This document shows, one piece after another, positions 1-10,257 of a DNA stretch of 64,000 nt. Position 1 is the first letter of the stretch; the number at the start of each line of letters is the position of its first letter. The notes beneath the pieces were generated by a model that was given only the letters and a program-made list of their open reading frames with translations, was not told the DNA's origin and searched no databases. The DNA is from Cavenderia fasciculata. Lineage: Eukaryota > Evosea > Eumycetozoa > Acytosteliales > Cavenderiaceae. The position numbers and the translations under genes are program-made. The DNA lies in the NCBI RefSeq assembly GCF_000203815.1, contig NW_004457695.1:2044054-2108053 (forward strand), written 5' to 3'.

Positions 1-90
1 AATCAACAACAACAACAACAACAATATGATCCAATTTATTTATCTAACCCAAATTCTCCATTGGAACTGAATTGGAGATTTTCAAAGTAA
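1..90 (+). CDS. 3' end of an F-box/FNIP-like LRR family gene (partial)
   Basis: Reading from base 1 in frame 1 gives a short poly-Gln run, then YDPIYLSNPNSPLELNWRFSK and a stop at 88-90. This matches the C-termini of the full-length copies in the window, for example the end of the gene at 23208-25196, which has a Gln run, YDPIYLHF and PFELKW. It is therefore the last 29 codons of another family member whose body lies before the window. Only the tail is visible, so whether the gene is intact is unknown. Confidence 0.75.
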   Translation, partial: NQQQQQQQYDPIYLSNPNSPLELNWRFSK

Positions 91-221
91 TCATTAATAA
101 ATATTATATTGTTGTTATTATTATTAATACTCAAGATCATTGGTTCTCTTGAACCATCCAGATTTAATGTGTACTTATTGGACGCCTTTTTGCAATGGTT
201 CATCATCAGATTATTGCATTT

Positions 222-250
222 TTTTTTTTTGTGACACGTAAATGATCATC
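222..250 (+). promoter_or_regulatory. T-run plus AATGATCATC upstream of F-box/LRR gene 1
   Basis: A run of T at 220-230 is followed by gtgacacgta and AATGATCATC (241-250), 28 bp before the ATG at 278. A similar arrangement, a T-run then AATGATCATC, lies at about 20440-20473 before the broken family copy, and a T12 run (minus strand) lies about 30 bp before the ATG of the copy at 8550. This looks like a remnant of a shared core promoter. The function is inferred. Confidence 0.3.
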
Positions 251-277
251 AGGGTTAGGTTTGAGCATTAGTATCAC

Positions 278-2254
278 ATGATGTCTCTACTATTACAGTT
301 ATCTAATCTATTACTATTACAAATCATATCAGATATTGATGATAATGGAGATATAGTATGTTTGTTGTTGACTTGTAAAAAGTTGTACAATAATAGTAGT
401 TTAAAAAGATCGATTCGGTTTAAAGGAATAGAAGTTATCAGTGGTTATGGAGAGATATCAAAAAAGCTTAAAGCAACAGCTACTCAATTCAAACTCTTAT
501 CATTTAAAGATATCTACGAGAATAGTATACCCTATCATCATGTGATACTGCCTGCAGACCACCAATCAGACAATCAAAATGATAGCTTGGTTGAGTATCC
601 TCAATGGATACAACAACGCATCTCTATAGCAGACAGAGTCGATAAGAGTAACATTACAAATGTATTGGTGAGAGATTATCAAGCAAAATCAATTCAATCA
701 CTCTACGACGAGATACCATCGATCGAAACACTATTGTTTAATAAGCCCAATCAGACACAATTATTACTGGATCTTGGTTCCATTTCACTATTGCCTCGTC
801 TCCAACGACTTGGAGTTTATGCACACGATGCGATTATTGGTCCTCATCCAACACTCAAGTCACTTGACCTATATATAGATACCAAACACAGTCTCATCGA
901 CTTACAACTCACCAAACTAGTATCACTGAAACAGTTGACCCTAACCGATGCTGTGTCTGGGATAGGAAATGGTCTCTTTCCAAGTAGTCTGACGTCACTC
1001 ACTCTGACACTAACAGAGTTGCCTCCAAGAGATACATTCTATTCATTAAAGTCTCTTGTAACCCTCTATTTCCGCATGGACAGGAATTTAACCGACACAG
1101 AGGTTGAACATCCATTCATCGATCTAGAGAATCTATCCACACTCAAGACACTCAGTATCAGTGACAGTAATCACTCCACACAAGTTGTCAAGTCCTACAT
1201 CTCGATTAGTGTCCCCCCTTCAATCAAATTTCTAAACTTTTGGTCAATATGCTTAAAAATAATGCCAACCCAATCCACAACTGCTACTACAACTATCTTG
1301 ATGCCACAATTGGAGACATTGTATGTACAACAAAGATCATTGATTGAAGATAATATCTGTCTAGGGTCATGCCCATCTCTCAAGAAAATAGTTATTGGCA
1401 ATTGCTTCAAACCCATGCCATCCAATATCATCTTCCCATCAACTATCGAAAGAATTGGCATAGATAAACAGTGTGAACAAGAATGTACAATACTTGGACA
1501 AGTTGTATTCCCACCATCTCTCACTCATCTAACTATCTTTGGTATGAGCTGCGAGTCTGTCCAGAAGCTCCCTGAATCACTCGTTAATCTAAAACAGATG
1601 ATCAACCAATCACCTGAATCACTTCCTCGAGATTTGAAAAAACTTATGTTGGAAGTGGAATGGAGAGCCCCACTTGAACATTTGGAGTTGCCATCCTCAT
1701 GTCCACCTAATCTTGAAACACTCGACCTCCTCCAAATCAAAGGTAATATTACCATTAACAAAATACCACCAACCATCAAATATCTATCGATTGTATTGCC
1801 AACAAAGCTTAATATAGGGTTAAATACCAGCCCAGTCTATTCAATCAGCTCAAAGATAACCAGTATCGATATCACCCAACCACAATGGCTACCACAAAAT
1901 ACAACTCATCTAACTATCAATGTAAATAATGCTACAAAATATCCATTATTGTTTAGATTAGATCAAGTAATCAACCACACCAATGTGAGATATTTATCTA
2001 TCTCCATTTCCACCGCATTCCTTCAATTTTCAATTCAAAGATTAGACGCAAACAATCTAAATGTATTGGTATTGGAAACAAAGACACTTCAAGGTGGAAT
2101 AATTACTCAACAAAGATTGAAAAGAAAATCAATCAATCAACAACAACAATATGATCCGATTTATTTATGTTGTAATATCAGTTCTACCTCTCCTTATGAA
2201 TTCAAGTTTACCCGTTGTGACCCTGAAATAAAAACTACACAAGGATGGAATTGA
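278..2254 (+). CDS. F-box-like, FNIP/LRR-repeat protein, copy 1
   Basis: Single exon, 658 aa. Residues ~3-40 (LSNLLLLQIISDIDDNGD then IVCLLLTCKKLY) have the hydrophobic spacing of an F-box, the Skp1-binding motif of SCF ubiquitin ligases. A conserved middle part (YPQWIQQR, then DKSNITNVLV) follows, then ~400 residues of degenerate leucine-rich units of the form LPSSLTSLTL / FPPSLTHLTI, which resemble dictyostelid FNIP repeats. The C-terminus carries the family signature RLDANNLNVLVLETKTLQGG followed by IITQQR and a Gln-rich tail. No signal peptide or membrane segment is seen. Two tandem Met codons (278, 281) could start the protein. Its likely role is as a substrate adaptor, but that comes only from the domain order. 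It is one of at least six related copies within 25 kb. Confidence 0.8.
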   Translation: MMSLLLQLSNLLLLQIISDIDDNGDIVCLLLTCKKLYNNSSLKRSIRFKGIEVISGYGEISKKLKATATQFKLLSFKDIYENSIPYHHVILPADHQSDNQNDSLVEYPQWIQQRISIADRVDKSNITNVLVRDYQAKSIQSLYDEIPSIETLLFNKPNQTQLLLDLGSISLLPRLQRLGVYAHDAIIGPHPTLKSLDLYIDTKHSLIDLQLTKLVSLKQLTLTDAVSGIGNGLFPSSLTSLTLTLTELPPRDTFYSLKSLVTLYFRMDRNLTDTEVEHPFIDLENLSTLKTLSISDSNHSTQVVKSYISISVPPSIKFLNFWSICLKIMPTQSTTATTTILMPQLETLYVQQRSLIEDNICLGSCPSLKKIVIGNCFKPMPSNIIFPSTIERIGIDKQCEQECTILGQVVFPPSLTHLTIFGMSCESVQKLPESLVNLKQMINQSPESLPRDLKKLMLEVEWRAPLEHLELPSSCPPNLETLDLLQIKGNITINKIPPTIKYLSIVLPTKLNIGLNTSPVYSISSKITSIDITQPQWLPQNTTHLTINVNNATKYPLLFRLDQVINHTNVRYLSISISTAFLQFSIQRLDANNLNVLVLETKTLQGGIITQQRLKRKSINQQQQYDPIYLCCNISSTSPYEFKFTRCDPEIKTTQGWN

Positions 2255-3535
2255 GTGTAAAATAATAGTGAGAAAATGGAAAAATAAATAAATAAATAAA
2301 TAAATAAATATTACTAAATATAAATATAAATATAAATATAATAAATAAATATAAAAGATGATCAAACTTTATTAATTTAAAAATACAAAACAATATTATT
2401 ATTATTTAATATATGCCCCATTTTAGGATTAAAATATTTTACAATGTTTTTTGTGGGGTTCAAGCACTCCATCTTTATCTTTTTCTCTCACTCGCCAGAC
2501 ATGTCAACCAACCCTATCAACAACAGAACAGCAGAGTGATAAGAGATGCAGACAACAGATTAGTTGATACAAATTTACACAACATCACACAATCAATCAA
2601 ATCTTCTCAGCTTTAACCAACAACAAGAATAATGATATTGTTTCATCATCTTCACCAACAACCAACAATATTAGATAGATAGATAGATAGATTGTTAAAC
2701 AAGTTCAATTTGGGTGTGACGTCGATTCAAATCGTTTAGATATTACAGTTGATTGTAATCTAATGATTTGTGGGATACAACAACAACAACAACAACAACA
2801 ACAGAGTTTGTTGGAAATGATGTAGATGGCCACCTGACATCATTGGATGATGTTAATGATAGTGATGATGACTGTACGGCTATTGATATGATAATGATGA
2901 TCATGCATACATACATACATATGTATGTGCGCTTACCCATTTATTATAAATACGCATGCACGCACGCACGCACCTCACTACCCACACTTACACATGTACA
3001 GCAAGCAAGTACGTTAGTTAACAATTATTAATATCTAACGTCAGACATATCATAAATATGTTATGTATACCTAAAAAGTGGTTGGTTTAACATCAACATC
3101 ATCATTGACTATTTACACTTACCGTAGTCTTTTTATTACCAATTAAAGGATTATTAGTAAATCTCATATGTTGATCAACCCCCACAAATTGTGTCACATG
3201 TAACATATATAAATATCCTGTGCTATATATGTACTTGTAGATTTACTACAATCAATCAATCAATCAATCAATCAGTCTTTACAATCACCAACAACCTCTT
3301 CCTCTTCATCCTCTTCTCTCCTCTCCTTTGAAGACCATGGTCACACAAAGATATAAATATCCAGACTTTTGGTGATTGTCTTTTGAACATCATTTACGAT
3401 AATCAACTATTATAATAACTAGTTATTTATAACAAACAAACAAACAAACAACACCAACTACTATTATTTATTTATTATTTATTATATTTTTAAAAAAGAT
3501 AATTAATTAAAAATAATTAATTAATTATTTAAAGA
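2255..3535. other. Intergenic spacer and likely promoter of the spore-coat-like gene
   Basis: No convincing coding sequence. It begins with an A/T-rich 3' region containing (AATA)n at about 2283-2310 and (AAATAT)n at about 2317-2345. Further simple repeats are (GATA)n near 2675-2692, (ACA)n at 2778-2802, CATA/CGCA runs at 2905-2972 and (CAAT)n at 3250-3273. CA-rich patches (ccacaaattgtgtcacatg near 3183, acccacacttacac near 2979) could be CA-rich promoter elements of the kind known for spore-coat genes. That is a weak inference from base composition. Confidence 0.5.
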
Positions 3536-6114
3536 ATGAGATTAATAATAATAATATCATTATTTATATTTTATTCTTTATATTGTTTTAACTATTCAAA
3601 TGCTTATAGACCATTAGGTAAATATATAATAATAATCAAAAATTAAAAAAATATTTATAAATAATTATTAATTATTATTTTTTTCTTTTTTCTTTTTTTT
3701 TATTTTTAGATTGTTCAAGATTAACATATAAAGAATGTTTAAGGGAAAAAGATATGTGTTCACCATCATTTGGAGATAAATGTTGTGATGATGAACAAAT
3801 ATTTAAATGTATTCCAGCCGAGCATTGTGACCCAATCGATGATATGCCAACCCCACGTACATGGTGTGTAGAGTATTCCCGTCATTCCTTTATTCGTTAC
3901 AACTCTACCTGTTTCTCACATCCAGATCGTGACTTTTTCCTTCCAAATACCAAAAAGTGCTCCGACGTTGACTGTCCAAGTGGATTCTTTTGTCGTGACT
4001 ATGGCAAAAAGGACAAGAACGAATGTCATGGTACCTCTGAAAATGAATGTTGCAACTTCCGTTCCAAGTGTATCCCACGAGACAGTGGAGCACGTCCATC
4101 GGTCAAACCAATGTTTATCAGCCCAGAGACTGCCAAAAAGATCGAACAGATGGATGAGGGCATTGAAATTGGCCAACCAACCAAACCACAACAAGTCACC
4201 TGTGCCGTCATTCTCTGTCAACCAGATGAAAAGTGTGTCGAAGCTACCCCCAAGACTGCTGCCCACTGTGTTAAAGGTGTCGTTCCTCCACGTTCAAAAG
4301 ATGTAACTACTGACCCAGAGGTTCAAGTAGTCGCATCGGATGAAGAAGAAGAAGAACAAGAAATAGAACCTGCTACACCAGTGGTAGTTGTCAAAGAGGA
4401 AGAAGAAGAAGAGGAGGAAGAAGAGGAAGAGTCATCAGAGGAAGAAGAAAAACCAACAACCAAACCAGAAGTTTTGGTTGAGGAAGAGGAAGAGGAAGAA
4501 GAGTCATCAGAGGAAGCACCAACAATGAAACCAACTATGAAACCAACAATGAAACCAACCATGAAACCAACAATGAAACCAATTACCAAACCAACAATGA
4601 AACCAACTATTCCACCAGTCACTGATGAATGTGAATGTCCAGAGGGAACTACATGTTTAAAGGAGGATGGAGAAATTAAATGTGTTGAAGAGGAAGCACC
4701 CAAACCAACACCCAAGCCAACAAAGACCACCAAAAAGCCAGTTCCAACCACCAGACCATCCAAACTCGAAAAAGTCGATGAAGAAGAGGAGAAGCAAACT
4801 TGTGACACTCTAATCTGCGTCAAGGGATTCGTATGCGTTCAAGATGAAGAGTATGGTGCTAGATGCAAGCTCGCCCCCAAACCAAAGCCAACCCCCACAC
4901 CAGAACCAAAGAGAGCCGTAGGAAACTGTAACACGACCGAGTGCGTCTGGGGATGGTTGTGCAAGGAGACTGATGAAGGTCCACGTTGTGTACCACCTCC
5001 AACCCGTCCATCGTGTCTCAACATCAAGTGTGAAGATTTGGGTACCTGTTTGACCGATGATCTTGGTGGAGGCCATTGTGTGCCAAAGTCCAACTGCTCC
5101 AAGATTCAGTGTGGTGGTAGTCAAGTATGCGTCGACGACATTGAAACCAATACTCCCAAGTGTGCTAGCAAGGACCAAATTGTCGGATGCTCCAAGATCC
5201 GTTGCAAGAATGGTTTTGACTGTGTCGAGGATCCAAAGGCCGGTGGTCGTTGTGTATCGAGTATCTGGTGCAACCACGTCAAGTGTGCTCACTTTTTCAA
5301 GTGTCAAAACGGAGCTTCTGGTGCCGAGTGTGTGCCTCTACCAAACTGTACCACAACCAAGTGTCCCAAGGGCAAGCATTGTGAAAACGATCCAGAGTTG
5401 GGCGCCCACTGTCGTGAAAACTCTCGTATCACTTGTGCCGTCGTACTCTGTAACAAGGGATACCACTGTGTCGAAGGTGAGGGCGGCCAAGACCCATCGT
5501 GTGTCGCCAATCCAACCAAAGTCACCTGTGACACGATCAGATGCCAACGTGGCTATCACTGTGTAGACGCTGGTACCGGTCCAGAGTGTGTCGTCAATCC
5601 CACCTGTGCCGCATCCCTCTGCAAGCCAGGTACATACTGTGTCGATGACCCACTCCTCGGTGCCATTTGCAAAAACGCCACAAAGACTGCCACATGTGAA
5701 ACTTTGGATTGTCGTGATGGCTACATTTGCAAGGAAGGTCTCCATGGAGCCGAACCAACCTGTGTCAAAAAGAAAAATGTAACCACTAGTTGCGAGAATG
5801 TTCAATGTCAAGATGGAACCCTCTGTGTCGATGACAAGGAGAATGGCAATGGTGTGCTCTGTGTCCCAATGGATTCATGTTGGTTCACTATTTGTCCAAA
5901 GAATTTTGATTGTATTGAAAATGATTCTGGAAAGGGTATTTGTACAAGAAGATCATGTTCAACGTATGTATATAAAAAAAAAAAATTAAATAGTAAAATT
6001 ATAGAATATTAATTAAAATATTTAATTTAATTTAGTCTTAAATGTGCTTATCCATATGTTTGTATGACACCAAAGGTTGGTGTACCAGAATGTGTTTTAA
6101 TGAAAAAATCCTAA
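3536..6114 (+). CDS. Secreted spore-coat-like protein with follistatin-like repeats
   Basis: Three exons: 3536-3617, 3710-5963, 6036-6114, all GT/AG with phases that join cleanly. Exon 1 encodes a signal peptide (MRLIIIISLFIFYSLYCF) ending near SNA. The first ~110 residues of the mature part are Cys-rich (CSRLTYKECL, CCDDEQIFKC), like the N-terminal domain of dictyostelid spore-coat proteins. A long Glu-rich linker with tandem (T)MKPT repeats follows (about 4345-4620). After it come at least a dozen units of the form CxxxxCxxGxxCxxD...xxxC (follistatin-N-like, as in spore-coat and extracellular matrix proteins). The last unit, LKCAYPYVCMTPKVGVPECV, is completed in exon 3. There is no membrane segment. 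A structural role in spore coat or extracellular matrix is likely. The exact orthologue (SP65/SP70/SP96 type) cannot be told. Confidence 0.85.
4525..4611 (+). repeat. Tandem MKPT coding repeat
   Basis: About seven 12-bp units encoding (T/P)MKPT run in tandem, with one ITKPT variant. They lie inside the spore-coat-like gene between two Glu-rich stretches and the Cys-repeat region. The units differ mainly at the Thr third base (aca, act, acc). They look like a mucin-like, Lys/Thr/Pro spacer prone to copy-number change. Confidence 0.8.
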
Positions 6115-6204
6115 ATCATCAACTTGTTACAAAACTAAATAAATTTATTACCAATTAAAAACTTTATATGCTTTTTTTTTTATGAATTATTAATAATGAT
6201 TGGA

Positions 6205-6350
6205 ATCTAGTTGGTTGAAATGGAGATGAACACAAGAAGGAACCGTGGTTGATAAATGTAAATTAATGGGATCATATTGTTGTTGCTGATCATTGATTTC
6301 TTTTCCGATCATTATTATTTTCAGACTCTTTGAATTGTAAATTCAAATGT
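6205..6350 (-). pseudogene. Decayed C-terminal scrap of the F-box/LRR family
   Basis: The minus strand reads AxFEFTIQR near 6345, like the TFEFSIQR of intact copies. It then has stops and loss of the LNVLVLET part, and next QQQYDPI with a stop and FTF... where intact copies have QQQYDPIYLHF. Several stops and frame changes break it. It sits between the spore-coat-like gene and the intact copy at 6568-8550, in the same orientation, so it may be left over from a tandem duplicate. Confidence 0.6.
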
Positions 6351-6567
6351 TGCATCAAAAGCAATAATAGATTATTGGAATAAAAATTGAAATAATAGAA
6401 TAACTGTAATAATAAACTTGTCATTGATTATTGTATTGCTGTGATCATCAAAAAATAAAAAAAATGATAAACAATTTTTTTTTTTTAGTGCTACCAAATT
6501 ATATTTTATCTGTGTTAATATTATCATATAATTTAGACAACAACAATCCATCTATTTTATTAAACAT

Positions 6568-8550
6568 TTAACTTTCCTTTTTCCTTTTTAAATTTACTTT
6601 TTTTTTGGAAAAACTCCATTTCAATGTAAAAGGAGTGACAGTACCAGTTCTATAATGTACATAAATACTCTGAAATGGTTGTTGTTGTTGATTGTTGGCT
6701 GATTTTCGTTGCTGAGTGATTATTCCGCCTTGAAGTGTCTTTGTTTCCAATACCAATACATTTAGATTGTTTGCGTCTAATCTTTGAATTGAAAATTCAA
6801 ATGTGGTTGTAGAGTAGTCAGATAAACAGAGAGTTAAATATCTAACATTGGTGTGGTTGATTACTTGATCTAATCTAAACGACCCTTCATCGCCTTTTAG
6901 TTTGCAAGTTAGATGAGTAGTATTGGATGGAAACCATTGTTGTTGCTCGGTGATGATGTTTTCGGGAATCCTAGTACTGATTGAATAAACTTTTCTCTCA
7001 GAGTCCAAGTATATTGATAGGTATTTGGTGATTGGTGGTATGTCGATTGTAAAGGCACCTTGGCTATCGACCAGATCGAGTGCTTCAAGATTGGGTGGAT
7101 AAGAAGGGGATGATGGTAACACTAAATGTGTAACATTGTCTTTGTTGATTTCGAGTGCCAGTTTTTTTAAATGTTGTGGGAGTGATAATGGAGCATCGTT
7201 GATAAGCTGCTTTAGTTTGACGAGTGATGGAGGGTGTTGGACAGGCTCGTAGTGGTCTCCCACAATAGTTAGATGCGTGAGTGATGTTGGTAACACAACT
7301 TGCCTAAGTATACGTTCTCCTTCGGGATACGAATGAATTGTAAGTCTCTCAACACTAGATGGAATGATATCGGATGGCATGGGTTCATAGCAATCTAAAA
7401 GAACTAGTTTCTTTATCAATGGTGATGACGATAGATTTATTCTTCCACCAACCACTAGGGTACCATCCACATCCAATCTCTCCAATAGTGGCATCGTGCA
7501 ATGGGTTGGAATTTGTAATCTATCCGAACAAAGGTCACCAAAGTCAAGAATCTTGATTGAAGGAGGGACACTCATCGAGATGTTGTGTTTTGGGTCTGGT
7601 TCACGACGGTGGTACGTTACATTGGCCTTCAGTGTCTCGAGGTTGCACAGACTCTCGAGATCAATGAATAATTGTTGGTCGCCGGCTTCTCTTGAACTGA
7701 TTTCCAGCTTGATATCGAGGGTCACCAACGATGTCAATGAAATGAATGTATCTCGTGGTGGTATCTCCGTCAGTCCCAGGGTGAGCGATTTCAGACTACT
7801 TGGCAATAGTCCTGCACCAATATCCATCGCAAAATAAGTGCTAATAGTCAGCTCTGTCAACGATACGAATTTGGTGAGACCCAAGTCGATGAGACGGCAA
7901 GAGAACTGGCCACCCCTCATTATTGTGAAGTTTAGATCAAGAGATCTGAGTGATGTGTGGTGACGGCTTATCTCTAACTTTCCAGTTGAAATCGAGAGTC
8001 GTTGGAGACAAGGCAAGAGTGAGATGGAGCCAAGATCAACTACTGCATTACAGCGACAGCTAATGAATAGTGTCTCTATCGATGGTATGTCATAGAGTGA
8101 CTCGGGTTGTGTTGGTGAAAGATCAGTACGAACCAACACCAAAACGGTTGTAATACCACTTTTATCAGCAACTCTGTTCTCTGCATAGATGCGTTGTTGT
8201 ACCCATTGAGGATAGTCATCATCATCATCCAATACATTTAGTATCACTTGATGATCCGATATACTATTCTCCAAGATATCTTTAAATGACAAGAGCTTGA
8301 ATTGAGTAGCTGTTGCTATGAACCGCTCTGATTTGTATACTTTGCCACTCATACACAACATTCTTGAAACCTGTGGTGGATCATTGATTGGTGCTATTCC
8401 TTTAAACCTAATCGATCTTCTTAAACTACTGTTACTATACAACTTTTTACAAGTCAACAATAAACATATTATATCTCCATTGTTGTCAATATCTGATATA
8501 ATATGTAATAGTAATAGATTAGATAATTCTAATAGATGACTGGTCATCAT
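6568..8550 (-). CDS. F-box-like, FNIP/LRR-repeat protein, copy 2
   Basis: Single exon, 660 aa, two in-frame Met codons at the start (8550, 8547). N-terminus LLELSNLLLLHIISDIDNNG then DIICLLLTCKKLY is the F-box-like segment. The middle motif YPQWVQQRIYAENRVADKSG is conserved with copies 4 and 5. LRR/FNIP-like units such as LPTSLTHLTIVG and IPPITKYLSI fill the central part, and RLDANNLNVLVLETKTLQGG with IITQQR ends the family core. Unlike the other copies the extreme C-terminus is basic (KKKVNLKRKKES). No signal peptide. It faces away from the RapGAP gene, with a 1.2 kb shared upstream spacer. Confidence 0.8.
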   Translation of the reverse strand: MMTSHLLELSNLLLLHIISDIDNNGDIICLLLTCKKLYSNSSLRRSIRFKGIAPINDPPQVSRMLCMSGKVYKSERFIATATQFKLLSFKDILENSISDHQVILNVLDDDDDYPQWVQQRIYAENRVADKSGITTVLVLVRTDLSPTQPESLYDIPSIETLFISCRCNAVVDLGSISLLPCLQRLSISTGKLEISRHHTSLRSLDLNFTIMRGGQFSCRLIDLGLTKFVSLTELTISTYFAMDIGAGLLPSSLKSLTLGLTEIPPRDTFISLTSLVTLDIKLEISSREAGDQQLFIDLESLCNLETLKANVTYHRREPDPKHNISMSVPPSIKILDFGDLCSDRLQIPTHCTMPLLERLDVDGTLVVGGRINLSSSPLIKKLVLLDCYEPMPSDIIPSSVERLTIHSYPEGERILRQVVLPTSLTHLTIVGDHYEPVQHPPSLVKLKQLINDAPLSLPQHLKKLALEINKDNVTHLVLPSSPSYPPNLEALDLVDSQGAFTIDIPPITKYLSIYLDSERKVYSISTRIPENIITEQQQWFPSNTTHLTCKLKGDEGSFRLDQVINHTNVRYLTLCLSDYSTTTFEFSIQRLDANNLNVLVLETKTLQGGIITQQRKSANNQQQQPFQSIYVHYRTGTVTPFTLKWSFSKKKVNLKRKKES

Positions 8551-9768
8551 GTGATGAAACGATCAAGACCGCTCTCGTTAAAAAAAAAAAAAACAAAAAT
8601 AATAATAATATTAATATTTCTTTGGGTCATGACCCATCATCTTGACTTGTATTTTCGTAAACCATTTATTATTTATTTTTTTAGTAATAACCTCCTTTGA
8701 TCTAAATAATTTAAGACCCAATAAACGCAAAGGGGCAACCCTGCATGGAACGGTCCTTTGCAAAAAATCAGTCTTTTCAAGGATTTAAAATGTGTACGTA
8801 AAACGAAATCGAGATCGGGAAGGGATCAGGACAGATGAGATTTCCAACAACATTATAAACTCATTCTCAAAGATTATTTTTGAATCACTTTTTTTCCTTG
8901 ATGATCCATCATCTGATTTAAAACATATATAAAAAAACAAGAGATAATAATATACATATACATATACAGATACATATAATTTTTTTTAAAAAAAGATAGA
9001 GATATATTTTTTAGACAAACACCTATTTTTCAAACAAACAGAATATATTAATAACAACAATAATTAATTTGTCACGAGACTATTTATTTTAGATATAAAC
9101 AATCAAATTTTTTTTTGTACATACCAAACCAATCACAACAAACAAACAAACAAACAAACAATCAATCACAACAACTCTTCTCTCTTGTCTCAAAGTATTC
9201 ATTTTTTGTTGCAAGGGCATCGTTTTTTTTTTTTTTTTTGTTGATCAACCCTAACATCGATTTTCTGCTCACTCTAAAAAGGTAACCAACCATCCTATCT
9301 AGATCTGATTAACAACAACAACAAACAAACAACTCTCTAAAATAATTAAAACTAACCAGTCGTCGTCGTGTTATATTTATCATCATCAATCGGGTTATTT
9401 ATATTTCTTCTATTTATTTATTTGTTGTAATACATACATCTATTTATAGTTAGCTACTATTTATTTATTTATTCATTCATTCATCACCTGACACATTCTA
9501 TTATTATATAATTCTATATTAGTTAGTAGTTATAAGCAACACATAATCATTGATTACTTTAAAGCAAACAGTTAATTAAATTAGCAACAAACAAACAAAC
9601 AAAACACAACCGTCATTCTCACATATATATATTTATATTTACAAATATCTATAATTAATCACATTACCCCATTTATATATATATATACTCTTTTATTGAT
9701 AGATCGATCATAACAACAAACACAACCCCAACCCCAACCCCCCAACAGCAGCACAAGACACAATATCA
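8551..9768. other. Divergent intergenic spacer (F-box/LRR copy 2 / RapGAP)
   Basis: No coding sequence recognised. It holds poly-A/T runs (8580-8593, 9223-9239), CAAACAAA and ATTTATTT simple repeats (9140-9160, 9412-9475, 9588-9602), TATATA stretches (9620-9690) and a C-rich run just before the RapGAP start (9723-9743). It probably contains both promoters and a long 5' UTR for the RapGAP gene. Transcript data would be needed to place the start. Confidence 0.5.
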
Positions 9769-10221
9769 ATGAAAAGGAGTCAATCAGAAACAGTATTGGG
9801 ATCACCCCAACCTGTTGACAGTATGCTTTTGGGAGTGCCAGATAACCTTAGTGAATCGGATGGTCTAGCACTGCAACAACAAGAAGAAGAAGAAGAGTCT
9901 CACAATATGATGACAGAGGAGGATGGAGAAGGAGAGGAAGCAGCTGACAACAGCAGCATGCTCAGCTTTGATCGCGGCGTTGATAGCAATAGTAACAACA
10001 ATAGTGACTATGGTGATAACGATGACGAGGGGGTGTCTGTCGAAGACGACGACGATGGCACACCAATCAACCCCAACACCTATCAACCCTCCCACCACAC
10101 TTTGATCAACCACACCCAAAATATCAACAACAATCCTATTTCTGCTACTACTACTACTGCTACTGCTGTTTCCGATCAAATTAATAATAATAATAATAAT
10201 AATACTGCATACACAACCACC

Positions 10222-10257
<36 letters not shown>

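Noticed and set aside
2413-2616. 67-codon open frame after F-box/LRR copy 1
   Set aside because: No similarity to any family seen. It lies in AT-rich 3' flanking DNA and ends in simple sequence.
3905-5566. Overlapping plus-strand frames of 64-169 codons inside the spore-coat-like gene
   Set aside because: Out-of-frame shadows of exon 2, whose Cys periodicity is only in the annotated frame.
4323-5811. Long minus-strand open frames under the spore-coat-like gene (up to 166 codons)
   Set aside because: Antisense to repetitive Cys/Glu codons, composed of Ser or Val/Gly runs, with no independent support.
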